DNA of 64,000 nucleotides from Fuerstiella sp041398845 (lineage in GTDB: Bacteria > Planctomycetota > Planctomycetia > Planctomycetales > Planctomycetaceae). A program made the position numbers and the translations under genes. The notes under the pieces are model-generated. The model was given only the letters and a program-made list of their open reading frames with translations, was not told the DNA's origin and searched no databases. Where the stretch lies: the NCBI GenBank assembly GCA_041398845.1, contig JAWKTZ010000011.1, forward strand, positions 186,001 to 250,000, written 5' to 3'. Position 1 is the stretch's first letter. Each line of letters opens with the position of its first letter. Shown one piece after another: positions 9,614 to 19,100 of this stretch.

Positions 9614-9808
9614 CCGCATCCTCCTGAACACGCTGCCTTGACCACCATGGCCTGCCAACTGAAAGCGACATCATAGCACAACACCAGCCCCCTGATCGCG
9701 AATGGACTGTTTTCCAACTGCAATCATCGGATGAGCTCACGCCTTCACCGTGCTGTGATCGGACTGATTGCAGCGACGGCGTGCCATCACGACAGACAGC
9801 CACGCGGT

Positions 9809-10735
9809 TTACTCCGCCGCTTTGTTTCGAGCGGGTTTGTTGAAGAGTTGCTGAGCAAAGTGATACAGATTGTTTCGCCAGTGAGTTGCATCGTGGCCAT
9901 GGGAATCGACGTTCCAGACGTGTGGCACATCATGCTCTTTCAGATAGCCGTGCATCCGCTGACTGACGCGAATCAGTCCGTCCTTATTGCCGCAGGACAG
10001 CCACAGAAGCTGCAGGCGCTTCTTTGTCTCGGCCGGATCGGGAATCAGTTCTGCCGCTGCCTTCGTATTGGGCGCAGAAGAAAAGCCACCAACCCAGGCG
10101 AACGTGTCCAGATGAGTCAGACCGAAGTTGAGCGACTGGCCACCGCCCATGGAAAGTCCTGCCAGAGCACGATGCTGACGGTCTGCGTTGACGGAGTAGC
10201 GAGTTTCAATTGCCGGAATCACGTCGTTCAGCAGGTCCTGCTCAAACGTGGCGAATGCCGGAGCCGACTCAAAGACATTGCCTTCCGCCCGATCATTCTT
10301 CTGCGCACGCCCGTTGGGCATGACCACGATCATGGGAACGGCTTTCTTATCAGCGATCAGATTGTCAAACAGAACATCCGGCGTCGCGAATCGCTGCCAT
10401 TCGGTTTCGTCGCCGCCGATTCCGTGCAGCAGATAAAGGACCGGATACCTGTTGTCGGCCGAGTATCCTGGCGGCGTGTAGACGTTCATTTTTCGTTTTG
10501 TACCGACGGTCGTGGAGTCATATTCGATTATCTCCAGTTTGCCGCGTTCGATGCTGTCACGCTTCTGCGTGATTGTTGGATCCGGATCCGGGTACGTTTG
10601 CCTGTCGTCCGGGCCGAGTTCAATCGGGCCGCCAAATCCGCCTCGGCGCGGACGCTGCTCCTGCTGAGCAGCCGTATCGATCGAACAGAACAGCAGACTG
10701 GCGACAAGAACAAATCCCCTGGGAAGCGAATTCAT
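9809..10735 (-). CDS. Secreted esterase of the esterase D / feruloyl esterase family
   Basis: A 308-residue alpha/beta hydrolase. The signal peptide MNSLPRGFVLVASLLFCS precedes a Gln/Arg-rich linker. The core has RYPVLYLLHGIGGDETEW (oxyanion region), ALAGLSMGGGQSLNFGL (nucleophile Ser in GLSMG), SCGNKDGL (acid) and DSHGHDATHWRNNLYHF (His). This matches carbohydrate esterase family 1-like putative esterases that cleave ester links on plant or algal polysaccharides. ATG 10735 is chosen because AAAGGAA precedes it and it begins the signal peptide. The sulfatase 2 kb away suggests a shared polysaccharide-degrading role, which is inference. Confidence 0.9.
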   Translation of the reverse strand: MNSLPRGFVLVASLLFCSIDTAAQQEQRPRRGGFGGPIELGPDDRQTYPDPDPTITQKRDSIERGKLEIIEYDSTTVGTKRKMNVYTPPGYSADNRYPVLYLLHGIGGDETEWQRFATPDVLFDNLIADKKAVPMIVVMPNGRAQKNDRAEGNVFESAPAFATFEQDLLNDVIPAIETRYSVNADRQHRALAGLSMGGGQSLNFGLTHLDTFAWVGGFSSAPNTKAAAELIPDPAETKKRLQLLWLSCGNKDGLIRVSQRMHGYLKEHDVPHVWNVDSHGHDATHWRNNLYHFAQQLFNKPARNKAAE

Positions 10736-10838
10736 AAGAGTTCCTTTGTGAGAGTACCGGAAATCGGCAGTGAAGCCGTGCTGAGCCAAATCATCTCAGG
10801 AAGTGTCGTGCTTTGGCAGTGCCAGAACTTAGAGTATG

Positions 10839-10890
10839 ACGGACGTCCAGTCCGTCGTTTTCCTCAGAAAAAAACGGACTGGAAGTCCGT
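10839..10890. repeat. Inverted repeat, ACGGAC-type palindrome
   Basis: ACGGACGTCCAGTCCGT (10839-10855) is the reverse complement, with one mismatch, of ACGGACTGGAAGTCCGT (10874-10890). Each arm is itself a small hairpin. It lies in the 476-base region between the divergent esterase and membrane-protein genes. It looks like a second REP family, not a promoter. Confidence 0.75.
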
Positions 10891-10978
10891 TCTACAAATG
10901 CGCGGCAACCGCCGGAACTCCAACGATTCCTGCGAGCAGCGGGTCCGCTCAACGCCGAGAAGGTGTTTTTTGTTTCAC

Positions 10979-11037
10979 CCGTGGCCGAGAGAGGCCAGGC
11001 CATCGTCACCGATGCCAACCTGGCCTCTCGGCCACGG
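10979..11037. repeat. Inverted repeat with 13-bp perfect arms
   Basis: CCGTGGCCGAGAG (10979-10991) pairs perfectly with CTCTCGGCCACGG (11025-11037). A further GGCCAGG/CCTGG pairing lies inside. No T-run follows, so a terminator is unlikely. Nothing else is recognised between 10736 and 11211 apart from this element and the ACGGAC palindrome. Confidence 0.75.
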
Positions 11038-11211
11038 ATCAAACGGAGTTAAACGGGGAGAATCAAGAATAGACTCTCCACGGCGTTGGGGTCCGCCCCA
11101 TGAAATCAACTGCTGGAACTGGAGTTCGCGAGTTGCCGCTGCTAGACTGCGGATTCCGGCCGGGGAGTGGTCGAATTTGCCCATATTTCTGTTTTAGCTG
11201 CGTGAATCTTT

Positions 11212-11646
11212 ATGGACGCTGTGCTCGATCTGCTGCAAAGTCTGGTCAAAGTTTTCTGGTCTTTGCTGGACGTCATCGTTGCTCTGGTTTACGTAATCCT
11301 GCCATGGCTGCCGCTTCTGGCGTGGATTGCGTATTGGTCACTCGCCGTGAACTGGGTGAAGACCTTTGACATCCTGCGCAAGGGGGGGGTGATCGGTTTG
11401 TTGCTGCTGATGTTTCTGGCGGTCCTGGTCTGGGGAGCCGTGGCACCTCCCGTTGACGGAGTTCATACGTTTTTCGGGCTGACGGTGAGCAACTATGTGG
11501 GCAAATTCATCTATGTGACGTTGCTGACCTGCATTGCCCTGCTGTGTGGTTCTGTCCAGATGTCCGGGTCATTCGGGTCGTTGATTGACTTTTCGAATGA
11601 AGATCAACCGGCCGACGACCACGGTCATGGTGCTCATGCTCATTAA
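11212..11646 (+). CDS. Small multi-pass membrane protein with His-rich tail
   Basis: This 144-residue protein is not assigned to a characterised family. It begins with an amphipathic stretch (MDAVLDLLQSLVKVFWSLL) and has about three hydrophobic segments: VIVALVYVILPWLPLLAWIA, VIGLLLLMFLAVLVWGAVA, and FIYVTLLTCIALLCGSV. It ends with an acidic and His-rich tail, DDHGHGAHAH, which could bind metal. Codon use matches neighbouring genes and supports a real gene. It lies 125 bases upstream of the PQQ-propeller gene on the same strand and could share its transcript. Function unknown. Confidence 0.75.
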   Translation: MDAVLDLLQSLVKVFWSLLDVIVALVYVILPWLPLLAWIAYWSLAVNWVKTFDILRKGGVIGLLLLMFLAVLVWGAVAPPVDGVHTFFGLTVSNYVGKFIYVTLLTCIALLCGSVQMSGSFGSLIDFSNEDQPADDHGHGAHAH

Positions 11647-11771
11647 TTGATTGCTGTTTGCGTTCAAACAGGTTGTTTGAGTGCAAACTCGTCGGCACCG
11701 TGATTTTTCCTTGTCGATCAGGATTCGGTTGCTGCTTGCAGATTTCCGAACATTCCCAGGGGCCTCGTCTT

Positions 11772-13049
11772 ATGCGTTTTGTGCCGTTCGTATTGACCTG
11801 TCTGGTGTTTGCAGATTCCTGGGCGAACGCAGACAACTGGCCCAACTGGCGTGGCCCCAATGGCAACGGCGTGGCCGTGGGTCGCGGATATCCGACTGAA
11901 TGGTCAGTCGACAACGTCCAATGGAAATTCAAGCTGCCGGGAATTGGAGCGTCCACACCGGCCGTTGTCGGCGACTCCGTGTTTGTCACCACAACTCTGG
12001 ACGGTCAGAATCTGGTGACCTGCATCGGAATGGACGGCGTCAAACGCTGGTCACAAACGTTCGGCAAGTCCATCGAAGGAAAAGGCAGTCAGGATGGAAC
12101 CGGAGCCAATCCGTCACCGGTTTCTGACGGTCAGCATGTGTTTGTCTACTTCAAGAGCGGCGACTTCGGGTGCTTCAGTCTGAGCGGAGAACTGAAGTGG
12201 CAGACAAACGTTTTCGAACGCTTTGCAGATGTCACCACGGAAACTCTGTGGTGGGATCTGGGGACCTCGCCGGTCCTGACCAGCAATGCGATTGTCGTTA
12301 CGATGATGCAGACCGGGCCGTCCTACCTTGCCGCGTTTCGACCTGCCGATGGCAAGCTGCTGTGGAAGCACGACCGCATCACGAATGCTCCCAGTGAGGC
12401 GGCTCAGAGCTATACAACTCCCAATGTGGTCACCAATCCCGATGGTCAGGAAGTCATCGTTGTGAACGGAGCCGACTATGTGACCTGCCATTCCGCCGCC
12501 GATGGTCGGGAACTTTGGAGAGTCGGTTCGCTGAATCCCGAGGGCAATAAGTTCTTCCGGTCGATCAGTTCATCCGTGACCAGCGAAGGTGTTGTGATTG
12601 CTCCTTATGCCCGAGGTGGAACGTTGACGGCCATTAAACTCGGCGGTTCCGGAGATGTCACGCAGTCAAACGTTCTGTGGACCAACAAGGAAACGTCGGC
12701 CGACGTGCCGACTCCGGTGATCGCGAACGGTCGAGTTTACGTGGTTCGTGACGTAAAGACCGATCGTGGGATTGTGGACTGTCTGGACCTGCAGACCGGT
12801 CAGACCATCTGGTCCGGATCTCTGGACAGGAACCGGTTTACATTTCGAGCGTCGCCGATATTCGCCGACGGTCGCTTATACGTGACACGTCAGGATGGAA
12901 CCGTGTTTGTTCTGAATGCGGAGGGAGATGAATTTCAGGTGCTGGCACAGAATTCCGTTGCCGAGGAACACACCATTGCGACGCCGGTCTTCGTCGACGG
13001 CCGAATCCTGCTCAGAACACAGGAACACCTGTACTGCATCGGTGGTTAG
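11772..13049 (+). CDS. Secreted PQQ-like beta-propeller protein
   Basis: A 425-residue exported protein. The signal peptide MRFVPFVLTCLVFADSWANA is followed by the planctomycete opening NWPNWRGPNGNGVAVGRGYP. Repeated blade motifs follow, such as LVTCIGMDGVKRW, FGCFSLSGELKWQ, DGKLLWKHDR and VDCLDLQTGQTIW, giving a seven- or eight-bladed PQQ/BamB-like propeller. No residues for cofactor or catalysis are evident, so it is probably a periplasmic scaffold or binding protein. The open frame extends upstream to 11658, but ATG 11772 starts the signal peptide and was chosen. The 284 bases to the next gene hold nothing I recognise. Confidence 0.9.
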   Translation: MRFVPFVLTCLVFADSWANADNWPNWRGPNGNGVAVGRGYPTEWSVDNVQWKFKLPGIGASTPAVVGDSVFVTTTLDGQNLVTCIGMDGVKRWSQTFGKSIEGKGSQDGTGANPSPVSDGQHVFVYFKSGDFGCFSLSGELKWQTNVFERFADVTTETLWWDLGTSPVLTSNAIVVTMMQTGPSYLAAFRPADGKLLWKHDRITNAPSEAAQSYTTPNVVTNPDGQEVIVVNGADYVTCHSAADGRELWRVGSLNPEGNKFFRSISSSVTSEGVVIAPYARGGTLTAIKLGGSGDVTQSNVLWTNKETSADVPTPVIANGRVYVVRDVKTDRGIVDCLDLQTGQTIWSGSLDRNRFTFRASPIFADGRLYVTRQDGTVFVLNAEGDEFQVLAQNSVAEEHTIATPVFVDGRILLRTQEHLYCIGG

Positions 13050-13333
13050 CTGCGGCTGCCATCGACCATCGCTGTGTTGCGACCATCGAGCGTCTCTGCA
13101 CCGGGAAAAACCGGGCCCGTGGCGTTTCCGGCGGGAAGACTGCGGTTTTTGCTTGCCGAAATGAGGCGTCGCGCTTAGACTTCCGCACTTCAAAACTTCC
13201 CCGCTTCCCGACTTTTTAGCTCGAAACTGCTCTGTTACCGCACGCAGTGGAAAATGGGCTCATTTCCCACCGCACGCCGTCCATCGTCCGTGTACTTGTC
13301 ACGGTCGGCAGTTTTCGAAAAGGCAAATCAGCA

Positions 13334-13612
13334 ATGAAAAAGGACATCCACCCGGAATATCGGGATGTCATCTTCCAGGACACCTCCAACGGCACTCGCT
13401 TCCTGATGAAGTCCACGATCAAGTGTAAGGAAAGCGATACGTGGGAAGACGGAAACGAATATCCGTTGTTCAAGGTCGAAATCAGTTCGGCCTCGCATCC
13501 GTTCTACACGGGCAAAATGAAGTTCGTCGACTCGGCGGGACGCGTGGAAAAATTCCAGAAGAAGTACAACTGGGGCAAGAAAAACGAAGACGCAGCCGAC
13601 GACGCTCAGTAG
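13334..13612 (+). CDS. rpmE2: Ribosomal protein bL31, type B
   Basis: A 92-residue large-subunit ribosomal protein. MKKDIHPEYRDVIFQDTSNG and HPFYTGKMKFVDSAGRVEKF are diagnostic of L31. Only one Cys is present (TIKCKESD), so it lacks the zinc-binding Cys set of type A L31 and is the zinc-independent form. The tail is extended and acidic (EDAADDAQ). ATG 13334 opens directly with the family start. A strong terminator hairpin follows, yet the gene heads the rpmE-prfA-prmC-murA order common in bacteria. It acts in the 50S subunit at the inter-subunit bridge. Confidence 0.95.
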   Translation: MKKDIHPEYRDVIFQDTSNGTRFLMKSTIKCKESDTWEDGNEYPLFKVEISSASHPFYTGKMKFVDSAGRVEKFQKKYNWGKKNEDAADDAQ

Positions 13613-13639
13613 CGACGCTCAATCTGAAAATCTGACTAA

Positions 13640-13677
13640 GGACGTGTGCGGGGTTCCGCGCACGTCCTTTGCTTTTG
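13640..13677 (+). terminator. Hairpin terminator after rpmE2
   Basis: GGACGTGTGCGG pairs with CCGCGCACGTCC (one G-U) around a four-base loop and is followed by TTTGCTTTT. It lies 28 bases after the rpmE2 stop and 43 bases before prfA. It may act as an attenuator between them, because the T-run is interrupted. Confidence 0.75.
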
Positions 13678-13719
13678 CCCTGTCCCCGGGCTTCATGTTT
13701 TCGAACGGCATCACGCACC

Positions 13720-14793
13720 ATGTTTCCCAGTCTTGAACAAAAACTCAAACGATACGAAGAACTTGAAAAACTGCTGCTGGACCCTGAGGTGCTGGCCGAC
13801 ATCGAGAAGCTGCTGGGGATTCAGAAGGAAATGGGAGGCCTTGTGAAGGTCGCCACTGCGGTCCGCGAATTTCATACGCTGGAAGGCGACATTGAAGCGG
13901 CCGAAATGATGGTCGACGAAGAAACCGACGCCTCGTCAAAAGCGTATGCTCAACAGGAACTGGACGGACTGATCGCCAAACGAGATCAGATGTCGCAGGA
14001 ACTGGAAGATCTGGCCACCGCCGGCGACTCCATCACACGCGGTTCATTGATTATGGAAATCCGCGCCGGTGCAGGCGGCGACGAAGCCGCTCTGTTTGCC
14101 AAAGATCTGTACGACATGTACATGAGATACTGCGAAGAAAACGACTGGAAGGTGGAGCTTCTGGAATTCAGCCCCACCGAACTGGGGGGCGTCAAGGAAG
14201 TTGTCTGCTCCATCACCGGCGAAGGTGCGTATCACCGACTTCAGTTCGAAAGTGGTGGGCATCGAGTCCAGCGGATTCCGGAAACAGAAACTCAGGGGCG
14301 AGTTCACACGAGTGCGGCTACCGTGGCAGTGCTGGCCGAAGCAACGGATGTGGAAGTGGAAATTCGACCGGAAGACCTGCACGTCGAAACCATGCGAGCT
14401 CAGGGACCCGGTGGGCAGAAGGTGAATAAAACCGAAAGTGCGGTGCGCATGACGCATCTTCCCACCGGCATCGCTGTGAAAATCCAGGATGAAAAGAGTC
14501 AGCATAAGAATCGAGCCAAGGCGTTGCGGGTTCTGAAAAGCCGCATTCTTGAAATTCAACAGGCCGCCGCAGATGCCGAACGTGCTCAGACACGCCGGAC
14601 TCTGGTCGGGTCCGGCGACCGCAGCCAGCGAATTCGGACCTACAACTTTCCTCAGAACCGAGTCACTGATCACCGCTGCGGACTGACAATTCACAAGCTG
14701 GACCGCATCATCATCGGTGAAATGTCAGAACTGATTGACGGACTGATCGAATTCGATCGTCAGGAACGACTCGGCGGCAACTCCGGCATGTGA
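13720..14793 (+). CDS. prfA: Peptide chain release factor 1
   Basis: A 357-residue class I release factor that reads UAA and UAG and triggers peptide release on the ribosome. The N-terminal helical domain is followed by EIRAGAGGDEAALFAKDLY. The codon-recognition loop carries PET in RIPETETQGRVHTS, the RF1 form of PxT, not the SPF of RF2. The catalytic GGQ is at about residues 231-233 in GPGGQKVNKTESAVRMTH, followed by DEKSQHKNRAKAL. ATG 13720 gives the standard length; the upstream extension has no family similarity. prmC, which methylates the GGQ glutamine, follows 115 bases downstream. Confidence 0.97.
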   Translation: MFPSLEQKLKRYEELEKLLLDPEVLADIEKLLGIQKEMGGLVKVATAVREFHTLEGDIEAAEMMVDEETDASSKAYAQQELDGLIAKRDQMSQELEDLATAGDSITRGSLIMEIRAGAGGDEAALFAKDLYDMYMRYCEENDWKVELLEFSPTELGGVKEVVCSITGEGAYHRLQFESGGHRVQRIPETETQGRVHTSAATVAVLAEATDVEVEIRPEDLHVETMRAQGPGGQKVNKTESAVRMTHLPTGIAVKIQDEKSQHKNRAKALRVLKSRILEIQQAAADAERAQTRRTLVGSGDRSQRIRTYNFPQNRVTDHRCGLTIHKLDRIIIGEMSELIDGLIEFDRQERLGGNSGM

Positions 14794-14908
14794 AACAACC
14801 GCGACGAGACCTGTTTTCCAGCACGTCCGGTATCAACATGTCGGTCACCGTCAAATCTGTTAAGATCCCCGACAGCCGATCTCCGCTTCTACTCACGCCA
14901 CCAGTTCC

Positions 14909-15805
14909 ATGACTGATTCGACCACTCCTGCAGACGATGTGTGGACCGTGCAGAGAATTCTGCTGTGGACCACCGACTTCCTGAAGCAGAAGGGGATCGA
15001 ATCTGCTCGCCTTGAAGCCGAACTGCTCCTCGCGCATGCCAGAAACTGTCCGCGAATCCTGTTGTACACCGAGTTCGAAACACCTCTCACCACCGACGAA
15101 CGTTCGCGCATGCGCGAACTGGTCAAGCGGCGAGCGGCCCGTGAACCGCTGGCCTACATCACCGGCCACAAAGAGTTCTACGGCCGTGATTTTGTGGTGG
15201 GCCCGGGAGTTCTCGTGCCGCGTCCCGAAACCGAAACTCTGATTGACGTCTGCCTTGACCAAATTCCCAAAGATCAGCCAACAACGGTGTGTGAAGTGGG
15301 TTTTGGTTCCGGCTGCATTGCCATCACCCTCGCGAAACAACGACCCAAACTGTCGCTCATCGCAACCGACATTTCACCAGCGGCAATGAACGTTGCTGCT
15401 CAGAATGTCGAAACACACAAGGTCGCAGATCGAGTTCAACTCAGGGCCGGAGCCGGGTTTGAACCCATGGTCCAGGCTGGTGTCGTGTGTGACGGAATCG
15501 TCAGCAACCCCCCGTACATTCGGGAAGACGAACTGGCGGGGCTGTCTCCGGAAGTGGCGAAACATGAACCGGTCGAAGCGCTCGTGTCCGGCCCCGACGG
15601 TCTGACGTTGACTCGTCAGTTGATTTCCAAAGCCAGAGGTCTGTTGAAACCTGGCGGCTGGATGATTCTGGAACTGGATCCGGCTCAATGCGAAACAGTC
15701 AGACAGCTTTTCATGGAGGCCGGTTTCGAGACAACCAGAATTCATAAAGATCTGAGCGGCCACGATCGGATCGTTGAAGCACGACTGGCCGAGGCAGAGT
15801 CTTAG
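14909..15805 (+). CDS. prmC: Release factor glutamine N5-methyltransferase
   Basis: A 298-residue SAM-dependent enzyme that methylates the Gln of the GGQ motif in release factors. The N-terminal helical domain (LEAELLLAHARNCPRILLYT) binds the factor. The Rossmann domain has VCEVGFGSGCIAITLAKQ, and NPPY at about residues 200-203 (IVSNPPYIRED) places the target amide. PRPETETLIDVCL is also typical. It sits between prfA and murA. murA begins four bases after its stop, so the two are probably co-translated. Confidence 0.96.
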   Translation: MTDSTTPADDVWTVQRILLWTTDFLKQKGIESARLEAELLLAHARNCPRILLYTEFETPLTTDERSRMRELVKRRAAREPLAYITGHKEFYGRDFVVGPGVLVPRPETETLIDVCLDQIPKDQPTTVCEVGFGSGCIAITLAKQRPKLSLIATDISPAAMNVAAQNVETHKVADRVQLRAGAGFEPMVQAGVVCDGIVSNPPYIREDELAGLSPEVAKHEPVEALVSGPDGLTLTRQLISKARGLLKPGGWMILELDPAQCETVRQLFMEAGFETTRIHKDLSGHDRIVEARLAEAES

Positions 15806-15809
15806 CGTC

Positions 15810-17147
15810 ATGGACAGACTTGTGATTCAGGGAGGAACGGCGCTGCGTGGCGAAGTCCGCGTGGACGGTGCCAAGAACGCAGCGCTGCCGATTATGGCGG
15901 CCTGCCTTGCCGTGAGCGGTGATGTGAGGCTGCATCAGGTGCCCGATCTTGTTGATGTCACCACCATGACTCAGTTGTTGCAGTCGTTGGGTGCGACCGT
16001 CTCCCGGTCCGGCGGGAATTCTGCCACGATCAATGCCGATGCCGCACGGCTTTGTGTGGCCGACTATGAACTGGTACGCCGGATGCGAGCCAGCATTTGT
16101 GTACTGGGTCCATTGCTGGCGAGATTCGGACAGGCAAAGGTTTCGCTGCCCGGCGGGTGCAACATCGGACATCGTCCCATCGATCTGCACCTGAAAGGTC
16201 TGGCAGCACTTGGAGCCGACCTGAAAATCGAAAACGGCTATGTGGTGGCCAGAGCCAAACGTCTGCTCGGCACCAACATTTCCCTGGATGGACCGTTTGG
16301 CAGTACCGTCACGGGAACGTGCAATGTCCTTGTGGCGGCAGCGCTCGCGCACGGACGAAGCCTGATTCGATCGGCGGCCCGTGAACCGGAAGTTGTCGAC
16401 CTCGGCCGGTTTCTGATCTCTGCCGGGGCAGAGATTCAAGGTCTGGGGACATCCGAAATCGAAGTGGTGGGAGTTCCCGGTCTGCATGGCGTAGAACACA
16501 CCATCGTGCCCGATCGCATCGAAGCGGCCACCTTTTTGATTGCCGCTGCCGCAACCCGTGGACAGGTTTTCGTACCCAACGCCAATCCGGACGACCTGCA
16601 AAGCGTCATGGAAACGCTGGTGCAGATGGGAGCAACTGTGCAGACTGACGCCGGTACGATCAGCCTGTGCTGCGAACGACCGTTGCGGGCAGTTGATATT
16701 GTTGCCACGCCATTCCCCGGAATTCCCACGGACACCCAGGCTCAGTTCATGGCGTTGCTGTGTACCGTCAACGGCCACAGTGTTGTCCGCGACAATGTGT
16801 TTCCGGACCGCCTGATGCATGCATCGGAATTGTTACGCATGGGAGCGAACCTGCATCGAAACGGCAACGCCACTGTGCTGCATGGAGGTACGAGACTGAC
16901 CGGTGCGAGCGTAATGGCATCCGATCTGCGAGCGAGCGCCGCGCTGGTGATCGCCGGACTGGCAGCCGATTCAGAAACCACCGTACATCGCATCTACCAC
17001 CTGGATCGAGGCTACGCCGCGCTGGAAACCAAGCTGACCGCTCTGGGAGCCAATATCATGCGAGTCCGTGAATCGCATGACTCCCCGACACTACAGCCTC
17101 CCCACTTCCACAAACAACATCAAACTCTCCCCGACTCCTTCCCGTAG
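15810..17147 (+). CDS. murA: UDP-N-acetylglucosamine 1-carboxyvinyltransferase
   Basis: A 445-residue enzyme of the first committed peptidoglycan step, transferring enolpyruvyl from phosphoenolpyruvate to UDP-GlcNAc in the cytoplasm. MDRLVIQGGTALRGEVRVDG and GAKNAALPIMAACL are the family start. Catalytic Cys117 lies in VSLPGGCNIGHRPIDLHL, and DLRASAALVIAGLAA is the conserved C-terminal block. The last ~25 residues (SPTLQPPHFHKQHQ) are an odd low-complexity tail beyond the usual end. A murA here supports peptidoglycan synthesis, which was once doubted in planctomycetes. Confidence 0.96.
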   Translation: MDRLVIQGGTALRGEVRVDGAKNAALPIMAACLAVSGDVRLHQVPDLVDVTTMTQLLQSLGATVSRSGGNSATINADAARLCVADYELVRRMRASICVLGPLLARFGQAKVSLPGGCNIGHRPIDLHLKGLAALGADLKIENGYVVARAKRLLGTNISLDGPFGSTVTGTCNVLVAAALAHGRSLIRSAAREPEVVDLGRFLISAGAEIQGLGTSEIEVVGVPGLHGVEHTIVPDRIEAATFLIAAAATRGQVFVPNANPDDLQSVMETLVQMGATVQTDAGTISLCCERPLRAVDIVATPFPGIPTDTQAQFMALLCTVNGHSVVRDNVFPDRLMHASELLRMGANLHRNGNATVLHGGTRLTGASVMASDLRASAALVIAGLAADSETTVHRIYHLDRGYAALETKLTALGANIMRVRESHDSPTLQPPHFHKQHQTLPDSFP

Positions 17148-17275
17148 CCAACATCCCCACAAACCCGCCGCACAGATTGAATCAAGAACTTCGGCGTCTC
17201 CGAGTAGGTTGTTTACGTTGAATTTCATCGGAACGGGAAAACAGCAGGACGGAACCCTGGCGAAATAACAAAATC

Positions 17276-19015
17276 CTATTGAGACCGTTGCCCCGTTCCT
17301 TCGATGAGTCGCAACGTTTGATCATTTCGCATTGCATTCCATGTTTCAACGACGCCATCTGGCCAGTCAATCGAAATGGATTGAATCTGCCCGGATTCTC
17401 CGGTGGGAACGATCACCGTCGTGTCGTGGGCTGCCTGAAAACTGCCACCCGACGGAACCTGTAAGGTCAGCTCTCTACCGTTCTCCAGAATGACAGTAAC
17501 TCGGCAACCAAGAGGCTGGCGACTTGATGTCCGACCAATAAACGTCACCCGTCGGCTTGCTCCCTGCCGCAGACTTTGATTATTCAGAATTGCAGGCGGG
17601 TCCAGAAGATGGCTTACAACCAAATCCATGTCGCCATCATCATCCAGGTCACCCATCGCAGCGGCGCGCCCCAGCCATCGCTGCTGAAAATATTCCCCGG
17701 CCGCAGCGGCGGCGTTATGGAAGCGAATGCCACCATCGTTCTGCAGGATTGACGGAAGCATCTGATATTCGCCACCAATTGAGGTTTCGTCATAGAGGTG
17801 GCCGTTGGCGAAAAACAGATCAGGCCACAGATCGAGATTGAAGTCGGCGGACACTATGCCGAAATTCAAGACAGGCCGTGAGACAAAATCCACTCCCAAT
17901 TCGGTATTTGTCGCGAGGAATCCCGCGTTTCCCATGTTCATCAGGATATCGACAACTTCCTGAGCGAAGTTCGTGACCATCAGGTCCGGCTGGTTGTCCA
18001 GGTTGTAATCTGTAACGGCAATCCCCATGCTGCTTCCGATGGAACCGTCCTGGCTGACAGCGGAACCGGTCGGAACACCGACTTCAACAAATTGAAAGTC
18101 TCCGGCATTCTTAAACAAAAAATTACGTCGAGTATCATTCGCGACGTAGATGTCCAGACGTCTGTCGCCGTCCAGATCCGCAATGGCCACTGCAAGCCCC
18201 TTTCCATCACCGGTGACCGCAATGCCGGACTTCTGACCAATTTCCAGAAACTGCCCCGTTCCTTCGTTCCTGTAAAGAAGGTCAGGCTGCCCCTCGAAGT
18301 CCATGGGGCTCTGAACTCGCTCACGCGGAGCATCGTCGGGGAACCAATTCAGATAGTTCACGACGTACAGATCGAGATTTCCGTCGCCGTCCAGATCAGC
18401 AAACGCCGCACTGGAGGAAAAACCTGAAGCATTGATGCCGGCTTCCAACGATACATCGGTAAAGGTGCCGTCACCGTTGTTTCTCCAGAGACTGTTATCT
18501 CCGAAGGTTGCCACAAACACATCGCTGAAGCCATCGTTGTTAAAATCGCCGACAGCACAGCCCTGACCGAAGTTGAACGCTTCCATACCTGCTTGCATGG
18601 TCACGTCACGGAAACCAAACTGTCCGTCTCCGCGAAACAGTGCGTTGGACGCGTTGTGCGACTGAGCAGAGTGAGTAAAGTGTGAACCGTTAACAAAATA
18701 CAGATCGCAGTTGCCATCGCCGTCGAAATCGGGGATTGCGACTCCACCGCCATTCTGTTCTGTCATGTCGTGCCGTTCGCTGGGACTTCCAAAATAAGTG
18801 AACGAGACTCCGGATTCACTTACGGGAACTGAAACGAAACGCAGGTCTGTCAAAGGTGTCTCGGTTCGATGCAGCGACTCAGGACGTGCTCCGTTTCCCG
18901 AAGTCTTCGAATGACGGTCTGACACTCCTGGTCGCGACCAAAGGTGAAATCCGCCGAGGAAAATGACGCAGAGCCCCAACGCAGCAAAGATCAGTTTCCC
19001 GGACAGAAACTTCAT
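17276..19015 (-). CDS. CRTAC1-type FG-GAP/VCBS repeat protein with ASPIC/UnbV domain
   Basis: A 579-residue exported or membrane-anchored protein. MKFLSGKLIFAALGLCVIFL is an N-terminal signal/anchor. FG-GAP repeats with Ca2+-binding loops follow: IPDFDGDGNCDLYFVNG, VGDFNNDGFSDVFVATFGD, FADLDGDGNLDLYVVNY, IADLDGDRRLDIYVAND and MGDLDDDGDMDLVVSH. The C-terminal ASPIC/UnbV domain ends SISIDWPDGVVETWNAM. Together these suggest an integrin-like beta-propeller adhesion or binding protein. AGGAG precedes the start at good spacing. The TPR gene lies 85 bases upstream on the same strand, a common pairing in planctomycetes. Confidence 0.9.
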   Translation of the reverse strand: MKFLSGKLIFAALGLCVIFLGGFHLWSRPGVSDRHSKTSGNGARPESLHRTETPLTDLRFVSVPVSESGVSFTYFGSPSERHDMTEQNGGGVAIPDFDGDGNCDLYFVNGSHFTHSAQSHNASNALFRGDGQFGFRDVTMQAGMEAFNFGQGCAVGDFNNDGFSDVFVATFGDNSLWRNNGDGTFTDVSLEAGINASGFSSSAAFADLDGDGNLDLYVVNYLNWFPDDAPRERVQSPMDFEGQPDLLYRNEGTGQFLEIGQKSGIAVTGDGKGLAVAIADLDGDRRLDIYVANDTRRNFLFKNAGDFQFVEVGVPTGSAVSQDGSIGSSMGIAVTDYNLDNQPDLMVTNFAQEVVDILMNMGNAGFLATNTELGVDFVSRPVLNFGIVSADFNLDLWPDLFFANGHLYDETSIGGEYQMLPSILQNDGGIRFHNAAAAAGEYFQQRWLGRAAAMGDLDDDGDMDLVVSHLLDPPAILNNQSLRQGASRRVTFIGRTSSRQPLGCRVTVILENGRELTLQVPSGGSFQAAHDTTVIVPTGESGQIQSISIDWPDGVVETWNAMRNDQTLRLIEGTGQRSQ

Positions 19016-19100
19016 ACCAGGACTCCTGCCTGAAAATGCAGTTCGTCCGCCCGGAACGGAAATCGATTCGTCGGATATCTTTCATTTCCGTGCCGCGAGA

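Noticed and set aside
9731..11197. Plus-strand open frame of 488 codons
   Set aside because: It runs antisense through the esterase and across intergenic palindromes; composition is Arg/Ser/Cys-rich as in antisense frames.
13640..13677. Riboswitch or ribosomal-protein leader upstream of prfA
   Set aside because: The structure is a single simple hairpin followed by a T-rich run, better explained as a terminator or attenuator.
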